A stretch of 64,000 nucleotides of DNA from CAVWDI01 sp963753725. Its GTDB lineage: Bacteria; Chloroflexota; Anaerolineae; Anaerolineales; UBA4823. Location of the stretch: the NCBI GenBank assembly GCA_963753725.1, contig CAVWDI010000021.1, positions 310,001 to 374,000 on the forward strand. Reading direction: 5' to 3'. Shown here piece by piece: positions 29,579-38,193 of the stretch. Each line of letters opens with the position of its first letter. Position 1 is the stretch's first letter. Both the position numbers and the translations under genes were made by a program. The notes under the pieces are model-generated. The model had not been told where the DNA came from. It saw only the letters and a list, made by a program, of their open reading frames with translations, and did no database searches.

Positions 29579-30442
29579 ATGGGCGCTAAGCTGTCTACTT
29601 TTTCAATCGTTGCTGCTGATCTCGATACTGGTGAGGTGGGTGTGGCAGTACAATCCAAGTTCCTGGCTGTCGGAGCGGCAGTTTCTCACGCCCGTGCAGG
29701 TGTGGGGGCGGTCGCTGTGCAGGCTCATCCAAACATTTTGCACGGCGAGATGGGATTAGATTTAATGAGTTCGGCTGGATTTGATCCCCAGGGGACAATA
29801 GACTACCTGCTCAAGGAGGACCAAGGGGTAAATTCGCGCCAGTTGGGGATTGTTGATATACACGGCCGCTCAGCTACCTTCACGGGGTCGGATTGTTTCC
29901 AACATGCCATGGGTGTTACCGGTCCATGTTATGCATGCCAGGGCAATATACTAGCCAGCGCAGAAGTAGTTCCAGCCATGGCAGATGCTTTCGTGAAAAC
30001 CCCGGGCCGGCTGCCCGAGCGAATGATCCAGGCGCTAAGAGCAGGACAGGCAGAAGGGGGAGATGCGCGCGGCGTTGAAGCGGCGCACCTTTACATCGTA
30101 AAACCCGGCGGCGGCTACGGCGGCAACCATGACAGGTATATCGATCTGCGGGTTGACCACCATGACGACCCAATTGAAGAATTATGGAAATTGTTATCCC
30201 TGCACCGCCTATACTTTGAACGCCCCGCTCAAGCGGACCTCATCCCTCTCGATCGGGTACTCAGCGCTGAAATCGCAGAAATGTTGAAACAAAGCGGTCA
30301 TTGGAAAGAGGGAGATGATATTCCCAAGGCGCTTGAGAACTATATGGGATGGGAGAATTTAGAAGAGAGATGGGTTGGACGAGATAATATTGACCCCAAG
30401 GTGCTTGAGTATCTCAGGAAGCAAATAGAAAACTCAGACTAA
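29579..30442 (+). CDS. DUF1028 family protein (Ntn-hydrolase-like)
   Basis: Intact 287-residue protein, ATG 29579 with GGAGAGG upstream. The N-terminal 200 residues match DUF1028: STFSIVAADLDTGEVGVAVQSKFLAVG, AVAVQAHPNILHGEMGLDLM, and CYACQGNILAS. The C-terminal 80 residues resemble the helical add-on seen in longer members. The fold is related to N-terminal nucleophile hydrolases, but the activity of the family is not established. DUF1028 genes are often found beside peptide transporters and M24 peptidases, as here. Confidence 0.88.
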   Translation: MGAKLSTFSIVAADLDTGEVGVAVQSKFLAVGAAVSHARAGVGAVAVQAHPNILHGEMGLDLMSSAGFDPQGTIDYLLKEDQGVNSRQLGIVDIHGRSATFTGSDCFQHAMGVTGPCYACQGNILASAEVVPAMADAFVKTPGRLPERMIQALRAGQAEGGDARGVEAAHLYIVKPGGGYGGNHDRYIDLRVDHHDDPIEELWKLLSLHRLYFERPAQADLIPLDRVLSAEIAEMLKQSGHWKEGDDIPKALENYMGWENLEERWVGRDNIDPKVLEYLRKQIENSD

Positions 30443-30474
30443 AAAAGATTTGCTGATCTATACATATAAAAATC

Positions 30475-30503
30475 TGAAAGCCGGTTGATACTGGCTTTTT
30501 ATA
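30475..30503 (+). terminator. Weak terminator-like hairpin
   Basis: AAAGCCGG and CTGGCTTT flank TTGATA and run into five T, between the DUF1028 and M24 genes. It could partly end transcription, but the following genes probably remain in the operon. Confidence 0.35.
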
Positions 30504-30524
30504 AATAATACTCAGGAGGACATT

Positions 30525-31742
30525 GTGAGAGAAAGAGTTGATCCCTGGTCGTTTATTTCAAAAGGTGAATACCTCGAGCGCCAAAAGCTGGCCCGTGAAG
30601 CGGCACTGAATGCCGGGCTGGATGGGTTGGTTTTCTTTTCAAAAGGCGGCGCGGCTGTTGACATGGTAGGGGATTTGTTCTACCTCACCAACCATTATTC
30701 CCAGCAGCCGTATGTTATGGATTATCACAACATCTGGTCCGCAGGCTCACACGGGGCAGCTGTGCTGCCTGTGGATGGTCCGACGATCTTGATCGTTGAC
30801 AATGCCTATTGGCGGCCTGACCTGGTGGTTGCTGATGATGTGCGCGCAGGGGTGAGAGTGGTCGAAATGACAGTCGATGCTATGCGAGATACTAATCTTT
30901 TTGGAAAAAAGGTAGGGCTGGTTGGAACCGGCGCCATGAACGCGTCCGCCTATATACGTTTTGCAGAAGAAATTGGTTCCACTTCTCTTGATGTCAAAGA
31001 TGGCATCCTGGATAAACTAATGGTTATCAAAAGCCCGGCTGAGCAAGCCATCATTCGAAAATCCTGCGACATCGGAAGTAGAGCCGTGGAAGCAATGATG
31101 GATGCCGCCCTCGTAGGCGCTACGGAAGCGGAAGCGGCCAGCGCAGCATTTGGTGTCGTTGTTTCAGAAGGGGCGGTTATGTGGGACGCGGCATGCAACT
31201 CGGGCAGTAAATCTCATTTGTTTTCCTGGGCGCGCCTGCCCTCGCATGACGGTTTCAGACCAATGCAAAAAGGCGAATACTTCCATGTTGATTGTTACGG
31301 GATGTTCGGAGGATATGCATGGGATTTCGGCAGGACGCGTGTGATCGGTGACCAACCAACTGATGAGCAAAGAGCATATCTGGAAGCCACAATTGAAGGC
31401 GTGGAGACGATTTGCAAGAACATCAAACCTGGCATGACCGCCGGCAATATCGGCGAGGTTTACATCGACTGGTTGGATGGTGTTCAAGTCCTCCAGGATT
31501 TTCTGACATTGACGGAAGAGGAAGAAGAAGGTTTTCCTGCAGTTGGACATGGATTAGGGATCGGTTGGAGTTCACCCTGGTTGATGAAGGGAGACGAAAC
31601 CGTAATCAAACCCGGCATGTACCTGGCGGTTGAATTGTTATTCGGCCATGAATCTCACGGAGGATTCTTCTACGAGGAAAACGGGCTGGTCACAGAAGAC
31701 GGGTTTGAAGTCCTCACCACAAGCAGGAAGAGGTACTGGTAA
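30525..31742 (+). CDS. M24 family hydrolase, Xaa-Pro peptidase-like
   Basis: Intact 405-residue protein from GTG 30525, with AGGAGGA upstream. It has an N-terminal creatinase-like domain, then the pita-bread domain with the five metal ligands: Asp in YFHVDCYG, Asp in AWDFGRTR, His in AVGHGLGIG, Glu in LAVELLFG and Glu in FFYEENGLV. It is only distantly related to the M24 protein at 11441. As part of the peptide-import operon it probably cleaves imported Xaa-Pro-like or modified dipeptides in the cytoplasm. Its TAA stop overlaps the next ATG by one base. Confidence 0.88.
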   Translation: MRERVDPWSFISKGEYLERQKLAREAALNAGLDGLVFFSKGGAAVDMVGDLFYLTNHYSQQPYVMDYHNIWSAGSHGAAVLPVDGPTILIVDNAYWRPDLVVADDVRAGVRVVEMTVDAMRDTNLFGKKVGLVGTGAMNASAYIRFAEEIGSTSLDVKDGILDKLMVIKSPAEQAIIRKSCDIGSRAVEAMMDAALVGATEAEAASAAFGVVVSEGAVMWDAACNSGSKSHLFSWARLPSHDGFRPMQKGEYFHVDCYGMFGGYAWDFGRTRVIGDQPTDEQRAYLEATIEGVETICKNIKPGMTAGNIGEVYIDWLDGVQVLQDFLTLTEEEEEGFPAVGHGLGIGWSSPWLMKGDETVIKPGMYLAVELLFGHESHGGFFYEENGLVTEDGFEVLTTSRKRYW

Positions 31743-32182
31743 TGAGCGCCAATAAATCAAGCCATACAGAAAAAGATGTCAAAGCCATTCTGGATACGTT
31801 GGAAAATTTCAGAACCGGTTGGGAAAAATCGGACGCCGACCAAATCCTTGCTACTATCGCCCAGCAAGAGGATGTGGTGATATACGGCACCGACCTGGTT
31901 GAACGCTGGATCGGGTATGATGAATTTGTTGGACCGGTATTGAAGCAGGTGAAAATCCTAATAGATCCAGTTTATACCTGGGGCGAAAATGAACCCAGAA
32001 TAAACGTTCAAGGAGATATTGGCTGGGCGAGCGGCGATTTAAAAATCGAATTTGAAATGGAGGATATTCCGCAGGAAGTCAGCATGCGCTCTACCTACGT
32101 GCTGTCCAGACATGGGGAGGAATGGAAGATCCAACAGGCGCATTTCTCCGTTGGAGAAGAAGAGGCTGTGGTCGAATATTGA
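31742..32182 (+). CDS. SnoaL-like (NTF2 fold) protein
   Basis: A 146-residue protein of the SnoaL_3/DUF4440 type: ILDTLENFRTGWEKSDADQILATIAQQEDVVIYGTD in the N-terminal half and STYVLSRHGEEWKIQQAHFSVG at the end, the usual cone-shaped NTF2 fold. Members are small hydratases, isomerases or binding proteins, and many have no known role. It is translationally coupled to the M24 gene (TAATG) and is the last gene of the operon before the convergent repressor. Confidence 0.85.
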   Translation: MSANKSSHTEKDVKAILDTLENFRTGWEKSDADQILATIAQQEDVVIYGTDLVERWIGYDEFVGPVLKQVKILIDPVYTWGENEPRINVQGDIGWASGDLKIEFEMEDIPQEVSMRSTYVLSRHGEEWKIQQAHFSVGEEEAVVEY

Positions 32183-32215
32183 AAGAAAAACCTAAATTTC
32201 TTCGAAGCGCGTGCG

Positions 32216-33202
32216 TTAATTCTCTTTAATAACGGCTGCGTCAACGAACTGGTTTTTAACATCCTCACCGCCGCTGATTAATTCGATCAACATTTCAACC
32301 GCTTTCTCCCCCATCAAAGGCGTTTGAACGGAAGTGCTGGTAAGTGTGGGGATGGAACTATGCGCCAGGGTTGTGTTCCCGTCCCCCACAATACCCAAAT
32401 CGTTGGGGACATCAAAACCTAAATCAACAGCAACACGCAGGAACTCCATAGCCTGAAAATCAGATACAGTGATTATGATATCGGGCCTATTTTCATTTTC
32501 CAATAACTCACGCGCCAGATCAAAAGACGAGCCTTCTAATGGGTTCTGCGCCCTTACCAACCTGGGTTGAAAGCCTCTGGAGGAGGCCTCACTTTTGAAT
32601 GCTTTTTCTTTATCCTTGTAATAAGAAAATTCCTTTTGCATGGTGATCAGCGCTGGATCACGATAGTTTTGAATTGTCAGGTGATCAAACAAATCCTTCA
32701 TATAGCCGGAATGTTCATTTTCAACAGCAGGGATGCCATGGATGCCAAGATGGCGACCGGTGGTGACAATGGGTATGTCCTTATCTAAAAGAAGGTCCAC
32801 ATAAGGATCATTGGCGCTCGGATCAACAACGATGGCGCCGTCAATTTTTTGAAGGATGTCTTCAATTGCCGGGTCGAAAGTCTTATTTGTCCGTGGAATG
32901 AGCAAAAATGCATAACCCACCTTTGCAGCGGCGGTTGAAAGCCCGTCAAGCTGTTCCATAAAATACGGGTTGCAAACAAGCAAATCGCCGCCAAATGGAA
33001 AGAGTATCCCGACAATCATCGACCGCCCTTTAGCAAGACCCTGGGCCATACGGTGAGGGTGGTATTTTATCTCTCTAGCGACATCCAATACAAGCTCCCG
33101 GGTCTTATCGGAAACCGGTCTCTGGCCGGAAAACACATGGGAGACGGTGGTAATGGATACGCCGGCTCGTTTGGCTACTTCGTATATGCTCAATGAATCC
33201 AA
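32216..33202 (-). CDS. LacI-family transcriptional repressor
   Basis: Intact 328-residue protein: N-terminal LacI helix-turn-helix (SIYEVAKRAGVSITTVSHVFSGQRPVSDKTRELVLDVAREIKYHPHRMAQGLAKG, including the hinge helix) and a periplasmic-binding-protein-like effector domain. TTG 33202 gives the usual distance to the HTH; the TTG four codons later is an alternative. It is convergent with the peptide-use operon and carries the same operator (33223-33234) just ahead of its start, so it most likely represses itself and both divergent transporter promoters at 26.7-26.8 kb. The effector ligand is unknown, perhaps the imported peptide or a product. Confidence 0.92.
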   Translation of the reverse strand: MDSLSIYEVAKRAGVSITTVSHVFSGQRPVSDKTRELVLDVAREIKYHPHRMAQGLAKGRSMIVGILFPFGGDLLVCNPYFMEQLDGLSTAAAKVGYAFLLIPRTNKTFDPAIEDILQKIDGAIVVDPSANDPYVDLLLDKDIPIVTTGRHLGIHGIPAVENEHSGYMKDLFDHLTIQNYRDPALITMQKEFSYYKDKEKAFKSEASSRGFQPRLVRAQNPLEGSSFDLARELLENENRPDIIITVSDFQAMEFLRVAVDLGFDVPNDLGIVGDGNTTLAHSSIPTLTSTSVQTPLMGEKAVEMLIELISGGEDVKNQFVDAAVIKEN

Positions 33203-33222
33203 TCCCTACTTGGAAAGGTATA

Positions 33223-33234
33223 TAAAGCGCTTTG
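33223..33234 (-). promoter_or_regulatory. Operator O4 at the repressor gene's own promoter
   Basis: TAAAGCGCTTTG, identical to O2, begins 21 bases upstream of the repressor start and overlaps a TATATA -10-like hexamer (33219-33224). Together with O1-O3 it defines a small autoregulated regulon within the window. Confidence 0.75.
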
Positions 33235-33383
33235 CGGATTGAATTATAACCTATGAGTTTTGGAACCGCACCTCGCACAAGCTCCAGGTGGAGATATCAA
33301 TAGACATCAGTGACCTGCTCGTCAATAATACAATCGAATATATTTTCTGTGGATACCATGTGGAATTTCCTCATATGATCAGT

Positions 33384-33389
33384 TATAAT
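33384..33389 (+). promoter_or_regulatory. Possible -10 hexamer of the tRNA transcript
   Basis: TATAAT, 78 bases upstream of tRNA-Gly. No convincing -35 element is seen 17 bases before it. Confidence 0.35.
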
Positions 33390-33466
33390 AGGCATTAGCG
33401 TTCGAGGTTTTAGGAGGTCAACAACCCCGAAATTATGAGGTAACCCTTCTAAATCCAGGCAAACTA

Positions 33467-33538
33467 GCGGGTGTGGCCAAGTGGTAAGGCATCAGCCTTC
33501 CAAGCTGACATTCACGGGTTCGAATCCCGTCACCCGCT
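33467..33538 (+). tRNA. tRNA-Gly (anticodon TCC)
   Basis: A 72-base cloverleaf: acceptor GCGGGTG pairs with CACCCGC, the anticodon stem and loop read TCAGC-CTTCCAA-GCTGA with TCC as anticodon, and the T-arm contains GGTTCGAATCC. The discriminator is T and no CCA is encoded. The methionine-type tRNA follows after 16 bases, so both are probably cut from one transcript. Confidence 0.95.
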
Positions 33539-33554
33539 CTTTTTTTCAAATTCA

Positions 33555-33626
33555 GGGCCCGTAGCTCAGTGGCAGAGCGGACGGCTCATAACCGTTTGGT
33601 CGTAGGTTCGATCCCTACCGGGCCCA
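33555..33626 (+). tRNA. tRNA-Met, elongator type (anticodon CAT)
   Basis: A 72-base cloverleaf: acceptor GGGCCCG pairs with CGGGCCC, anticodon stem and loop ACGG-CTCATAA-CCGT, and T-arm GGTTCGATCC. The first acceptor pair is G-C, so it is not an initiator tRNA. A CAT anticodon could also belong to a lysidine-modified tRNA-Ile; sequence alone does not settle this. Confidence 0.93.
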
Positions 33627-33646
33627 TATGAATAACTCGAACTTCT

Positions 33647-33673
33647 CCAGGGTAGATTGCTGCCCTGGTTTTT
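33647..33673 (+). terminator. Terminator of the tRNA transcript
   Basis: CCAGGG (33647-33652) pairs with CCCTGG (33663-33668), followed by five T, 20 bases after tRNA-Met. Confidence 0.75.
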
Positions 33674-33876
33674 GTTTAACCAGGTCTTGTTTGGATTGCA
33701 GTTTCTCTGAATTCATAATTCATTCCCTTCCTCTATAAAATCACTTTCTTTTGATTCTGCCGCTTTTAATTTTTAAGGAAATTGGCCAACAATTAATTTC
33801 CAAAACCGCCATTGGTTTGTAGATTTCATTTACAATATTCATAACACCACAGAAAAAAGGATACTGTAATCCAATC

Positions 33877-35874
33877 ATGGAGCAGGCTGATCACAAACGA
33901 CCACACCCACAAATTCCTCCAGACCAGGTGGAAATTCAGACCAAATGTTTCCACCCAACCGGAACATGGGTTGCGTTCAATAAGGAAGAGATCGAGAGGT
34001 CAATTCCTGGCCGTTTTGAGTTTCAAGCTCGCCAACATCCAGATCGTCTAGCGGTTAAGGATGGACAGCGGGAATTAACCTACCACGAGCTAAATCTGGC
34101 TGCCAACCGCATTGCACACCTGGTCCTATCCCAGTGCGGACCGCATCAGGAACCTGTCGCTCTTTTATTCGAGCACGGCGCCCCCGGATTGACCGCTCTC
34201 CTGGGGGTATTAAAAGCCGGCAAGTATTATATTGCTCTGGATCCTTTGTATCCACTCGCCAGGAACAATTACATGCTGGCTGATTCCGGGGCCAATCTCC
34301 TTCTAACCAACACACTTAATTTCACCTCGGCCGTCACCCAGGCTCGCAGCGGTTGTGATGTTATCAATATCGATGAATTAGAGACCTCTCCCCCCTCCGA
34401 AAACCTGGAAATAGATGTGCTCCCTGATGCGTTGGCTTATATTTACTACACCTCCGGATCAACAGGGGAGCCAAAAGGTGTCCCCAACACGCATCGATTC
34501 CGGCTGCTCCACGCCATGAGGAACACCAACACACTGCACATCAGCCCTGAGGACCGCATCACCCATCTCACCGCACTCAGTTCAAGCGGCGCTACACATG
34601 AAGAATTGCCCGCGCTGCTCAATGGCGCGGCTGTGATCGCTTGGGATTTGAAAAAAGAGGGCATCCGTGGTCTGCCCGCCTGGATGGCACAGGAGCAAAT
34701 CACAATTTTGGTATCCACACCCAGCGTCTTTCGACTGTTTGTTGAGAACCTTGGCAGCGATGATATGCTTTCTGATCTGAGGGTAATTAAATTGGGGGGT
34801 TCGCCGCTCTACAGTCGAGATACTGATTTATACCAGCGTCATTTCTCCTCCAACTGTCTGCTGGTCAACATGTGGGGGGCAACCGAAGCTCCGATTTTCC
34901 ATCCCTATTTCCTCGAAAGAGACACCCGGTTCGATGGGTTATATGTGCCCATTGGCTATGCTGCGGAGGAAGCGAAGATCTTCCTGCTGGATGAAGATCG
35001 CCGCCCAGTTCGCAGGGGACAGGTGGGTGAAATCGCCATTCAAAGTCGATACCTGACCCCCGGTTACTGGAACAAACCTGCCCTCACCCACACAAAATTT
35101 TTGCCCGCTCCAGGCTGTGGAGACGAACGCGTTTTCCTGACCGGGGACCTTGGACGTTTTCTTCCGAATGGCAACCTGGTCCACCTGGGCAGGCGCGATT
35201 CCGTGGTCAAAATCCACGGGCACAGTGTCGAAACCGCTGAGGTCGAGCAGACTTTGCTCAACTTCCATCCGATTAAAGAGGCACTGGTGGTGGCAAAAGA
35301 TGACCAGCGTGGTGAAAAACGACTGGTTGTTTACCTTGTGCCCCATGCCCAACCGCCGCCTACGGTCGGCGCAATTCGTCGTTTTTTGAAAGATTTTTTG
35401 CCGGACTACATGATCCCTTCAGTATATGAATTCCTGGATGCTCTGCCCCTCAACCCGAACGGGAAAATCGACTTGCTCTCCCTGCCAGAACCAGCCGTGA
35501 ATTGTATGCGCCTGGACACCCCATATGCCGCTCCATGCAGCAGGCTTGAGGTGAAGCTCGCCCGTATCTGGGCGGAGATGCTGGGTTTGCACGGGGCGCA
35601 TAACACAACTCCGCTCGATAATGATCCAGTAATTGGCGTGAACGACAGCTTCTTTGAACTCGGTGGAGATTCTCTGCTGATGGCCTGTTTGATCGCCAGG
35701 ATTTGGGACGAGTTCCATGTGGAATTACCTCTCCGGGTTGTGTTGGAGGCTCCAACTATCGTGGACATGGCAGCTGCCATCGAAATGTACTCAAAATCCA
35801 CAGCTCAGCTCTCGTCTATACCAAACGAAAAAGAGGATCTGGAAAAAGCCCTCAGGCTGCTGGGAGATTTCTGA
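33877..35874 (+). CDS. Stand-alone adenylation-carrier (NRPS-like A-T) protein
   Basis: Intact 665-residue protein with an amino-acid adenylation domain (about 40-540) and a C-terminal peptidyl-carrier domain (about 560-640). Visible core motifs are A3 YYTSGSTGEPKGV, A5 NMWGATEAP, A7 TGDLGRFLPNG, A8 GRRDSVVKIHGHSVE, A10 LPLNPNGKID with the catalytic lysine, and the phosphopantetheine serine in FFELGGDSLLMA. There is no condensation, reductase or thioesterase domain, so it loads one amino or hydroxy acid and hands it to a partner. The NeuD-like acyltransferase 120 bases downstream is the obvious candidate. Specificity residues cannot be read safely by eye. Confidence 0.9.
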   Translation: MEQADHKRPHPQIPPDQVEIQTKCFHPTGTWVAFNKEEIERSIPGRFEFQARQHPDRLAVKDGQRELTYHELNLAANRIAHLVLSQCGPHQEPVALLFEHGAPGLTALLGVLKAGKYYIALDPLYPLARNNYMLADSGANLLLTNTLNFTSAVTQARSGCDVINIDELETSPPSENLEIDVLPDALAYIYYTSGSTGEPKGVPNTHRFRLLHAMRNTNTLHISPEDRITHLTALSSSGATHEELPALLNGAAVIAWDLKKEGIRGLPAWMAQEQITILVSTPSVFRLFVENLGSDDMLSDLRVIKLGGSPLYSRDTDLYQRHFSSNCLLVNMWGATEAPIFHPYFLERDTRFDGLYVPIGYAAEEAKIFLLDEDRRPVRRGQVGEIAIQSRYLTPGYWNKPALTHTKFLPAPGCGDERVFLTGDLGRFLPNGNLVHLGRRDSVVKIHGHSVETAEVEQTLLNFHPIKEALVVAKDDQRGEKRLVVYLVPHAQPPPTVGAIRRFLKDFLPDYMIPSVYEFLDALPLNPNGKIDLLSLPEPAVNCMRLDTPYAAPCSRLEVKLARIWAEMLGLHGAHNTTPLDNDPVIGVNDSFFELGGDSLLMACLIARIWDEFHVELPLRVVLEAPTIVDMAAAIEMYSKSTAQLSSIPNEKEDLEKALRLLGDF

Positions 35875-35994
35875 GTAAAAACAGGAGCACCAATCACTTT
35901 CGAGAAGGCGAAAAATTCTAAGAGCCTTATCATTCTCAAGCTTTATAGAAAAAAGGCAAGGCACTGTTTAACAAATTAGTAAAGGAAGGCATCA

Positions 35995-36657
35995 ATGGAA
36001 AAAGTTATCTTATTTGGAAACGGACCGGCGGCATGTTCGGTCTACGCTACTCTAAAACTCGATCCGCAATACCAGATCGTTGCTTTTACTGTGGATAAAA
36101 ATTATATCCAGGAAGAAACGCTCTTTGATCTTCCGGTTGTGCCCTTTGAAAATATTGAGGTTGTAAATCCGCCCAGCGATAACAGGATGCTGGTCTCGCT
36201 GGGGTACAAACAGGTCAACCGGTTAAGAGCAGAAAAATACCTCCAGGCAAAAGATAAAGGGTACCGCCTGATTAATACCATCAGCGACAGCGCCTCGATC
36301 CATCCTTACACCTTGATTGGCGACAACTGCATAGTTGGGCAAAACGTGATTATCGATCCTTTCGTCGAAATTGGGAACAATGTGTCCATTAATAACAGTG
36401 TGATCATCGGGCATCACACTGTTATTAAAGATCATTGTTTCCTGGCCCCGGGTGTTATTATCAACGGGGGTGTTACCATCGAACCTTATTGTTTTCTCGG
36501 GGCGGGCGCAATCATCAGGGACCGCATTATAATCGGCGCGGAATGTGTTGTCAGCGCCGGCGCAATTATCCTGGAAGACACGGCTGCCAGGGGCGTTTAT
36601 TTGGCGGGGCAGGCTAATCGCCTATCCATCCAGAGCGATCAATTGTCTCTTGCATGA
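35995..36657 (+). CDS. NeuD-like hexapeptide-repeat acyltransferase
   Basis: A 220-residue protein of the NeuD/sialic-acid O-acyltransferase group: an N-terminal Rossmann-like domain (KVILFGNGPAACSVYATLKL), then left-handed beta-helix hexapeptide repeats (IHPYTLIGDNCIVGQNVIIDPFVEIGNNVSINNSVIIGHHTVI, GGVTIEPYCFLGAGAIIRD) with the catalytic-type His in GHHTVI. These enzymes transfer acetyl or other acyl groups to sugars or amines. Next to an adenylation-carrier protein it may accept an aminoacyl group from the carrier, which is inference. Sugar-modifying genes are otherwise absent nearby. Confidence 0.88.
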   Translation: MEKVILFGNGPAACSVYATLKLDPQYQIVAFTVDKNYIQEETLFDLPVVPFENIEVVNPPSDNRMLVSLGYKQVNRLRAEKYLQAKDKGYRLINTISDSASIHPYTLIGDNCIVGQNVIIDPFVEIGNNVSINNSVIIGHHTVIKDHCFLAPGVIINGGVTIEPYCFLGAGAIIRDRIIIGAECVVSAGAIILEDTAARGVYLAGQANRLSIQSDQLSLA

Positions 36658-36667
36658 AACAACAAGA

Positions 36668-37492
36668 TTAAACGCTGCCCTCGGCCCTTTCCAACAAACG
36701 CTTGAGCGTCTCCCGGTTCAACAGCGGCAGGATGTCATCACCTGCTTCCAGATAGGGGCGCACGTCTTCGACCACGTTTTCCCAGTAAACGGAGGCTAAA
36801 TGATCTTCCAACACGCTCACCCAGGTGTGCGGACGAACCGGCGCGCCGTTCCAGCCGCCGGGTCCCAATGCGTTGTTGAGCAACGCTAAATTAGGCCCCG
36901 GCCAGGCGGGGTCGCACAGATACCAGACCAGGTCGTACATATCGCGGCCTTTTAAATCCCTGCGCCCCAGGATTTCAGATATTTTTTCGGCGAACAGGGT
37001 GGCGCGGTCGTAATGGAACAAGCGCAGTAAAACGTACTTGCGGATGAGGGTGATCTCCAAGCCAGCGCCTGGCGGCGGATCGGTGTCGATCTCAATTTTG
37101 ACCGAAATTGCATCCCCCGGGTCAGGAGATAACTCCAATTCGTACAACAATCCCGGAAAGCGCACAAAAGCCTCTTTGATGGGTTCTGCATCGCTCATTT
37201 TTAATTCAGACACATATCCCTGACCGTGCAGGTCGCTCTGGATGGAGCGTAAGAATTTAGGGAATTCGAAATTAGCCAACCCTCCCTGCAGGGCAAAGTC
37301 CAAATCCTGCGAATAGCGGCGGCTGTTATGCAGAAACCGCAATGCTGTACCGCCTTTGAATGCCAGTAAAACCATGGCGCCGGAACGCTGCAGGCATTTT
37401 AAAACCAAAGCCTGCAGATACTCCCTGGCGATATTCCTGCCCTGCAGGTGATCGGCTGAATCCTGAACTAAACAAAGAAGCTGCTCTTTCAT
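36668..37492 (-). CDS. AbiEii-type nucleotidyltransferase toxin
   Basis: Intact 274-residue protein of the AbiEii/AbiGii toxin family (DUF1814). The nucleotidyltransferase signature is FKGGTALRFLHNSRRYSQDLDFAL, followed by RLFHYDRATLFAEKISEILGRRDLKGRDMYDLVWYL, where the basic and acidic residues of motifs III-IV lie. AbiEii relatives transfer nucleotides to target RNA and block growth during phage infection. ATG 37492 overlaps the stop of the antitoxin gene (ATGA), the usual operon form of type IV AbiE systems. Confidence 0.88.
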   Translation of the reverse strand: MKEQLLCLVQDSADHLQGRNIAREYLQALVLKCLQRSGAMVLLAFKGGTALRFLHNSRRYSQDLDFALQGGLANFEFPKFLRSIQSDLHGQGYVSELKMSDAEPIKEAFVRFPGLLYELELSPDPGDAISVKIEIDTDPPPGAGLEITLIRKYVLLRLFHYDRATLFAEKISEILGRRDLKGRDMYDLVWYLCDPAWPGPNLALLNNALGPGGWNGAPVRPHTWVSVLEDHLASVYWENVVEDVRPYLEAGDDILPLLNRETLKRLLERAEGSV

Positions 37493-38129
37493 ATCGTTAT
37501 ATATTTGCTCTCTTCCTGCAATATTAATTTGCGGATATTCTTTGCGGCGCGTCTGATCTTTGGACTGCCTATAACCTTTGAAATCTCCATCAGGCGATCG
37601 GGTGAAATCTTATCCAGATTCTGCAGCCGCAGCTGGTTTAAATGTTAAGACGTTCACTTCCAGGAATCAGGTGCACCAGGTCCAGCATTGCTTTTTCGGG
37701 AGTGGCGATAAACACGCACTGATGCTCAACTATTTCCTTCGATACGTAAGAGAAGAACAATTTATCCGAAATGTGATGGAAACGGTAGTCGCCCTGGGGT
37801 GTGCTCTTGAAAAATGGGCGTCCGGTGCACACGCTGGTGGTCAGCGGTACTGCTTCAGGGATCAAACCGTAGTGCGCCAGTGCCGAATGGCAGCTGACAT
37901 AGGAACCCAGAACCATGTGGTTGGCGGTGTAGAATGGGTGAGGTTTGACTTTCTGGTATGGGGACGAAAATGTGTACAGGCCGCGCCGCAGCTGGATGAT
38001 GCGCCCGCTCTTCACCCAGCGCGAGAGTTGGCGCCCAAGGTCGACCGGGTCTACGTCTCCTGACAACAGCAGGCTGCTTTCGAATAAGGGTTCGTCGCCG
38101 AGGATATCCAGTAGTTTTGTGAATTTCAT
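37489..38129 (-). CDS. AbiEi-type antitoxin/regulator (one frameshift)
   Basis: About 213 residues when joined. It starts MKFTKLLDILGDEPLFESSLLLSG at ATG 38129 with an N-terminal winged-helix region (LSRWVKSGRIIQLRRGLYTFS) and a C-terminal toxin-neutralising domain. The frame stops near 37645 at CATTTAAACC; one more T gives LNILNQLRLQNLDKISPDRLMEISKVIG to the TGA at 37489-37491, which overlaps the toxin start. AbiEi proteins bind inverted repeats ahead of their own gene. Two such repeats are present at 38133-38160 and 38172-38193, so negative autoregulation is likely. Confidence 0.82.
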
Positions 38130-38132
38130 GCT

Positions 38133-38193
38133 AATAATATACCAAGAATGGCATATTATTGCAATAAATTTATCCTTTGAATATTCAAAGGAT
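38133..38193. promoter_or_regulatory. Two inverted repeats upstream of the AbiE operon
   Basis: Repeat 1 has arms AATAATAT and ATATTATT (38133-38140 and 38153-38160), directly before the abiEi start. Repeat 2 is a perfect 22-base palindrome at 38172-38193 centred on TTTGAATATTCAAA. AbiEi-type antitoxins are known to bind paired inverted repeats, so these are the likely operator. The IS110 copy is inserted 24 bases further upstream. Confidence 0.6.

Noticed and set aside
33555..33626. Initiator tRNA-fMet
   Set aside because: The first acceptor pair is G-C instead of the C-A mismatch of initiators.
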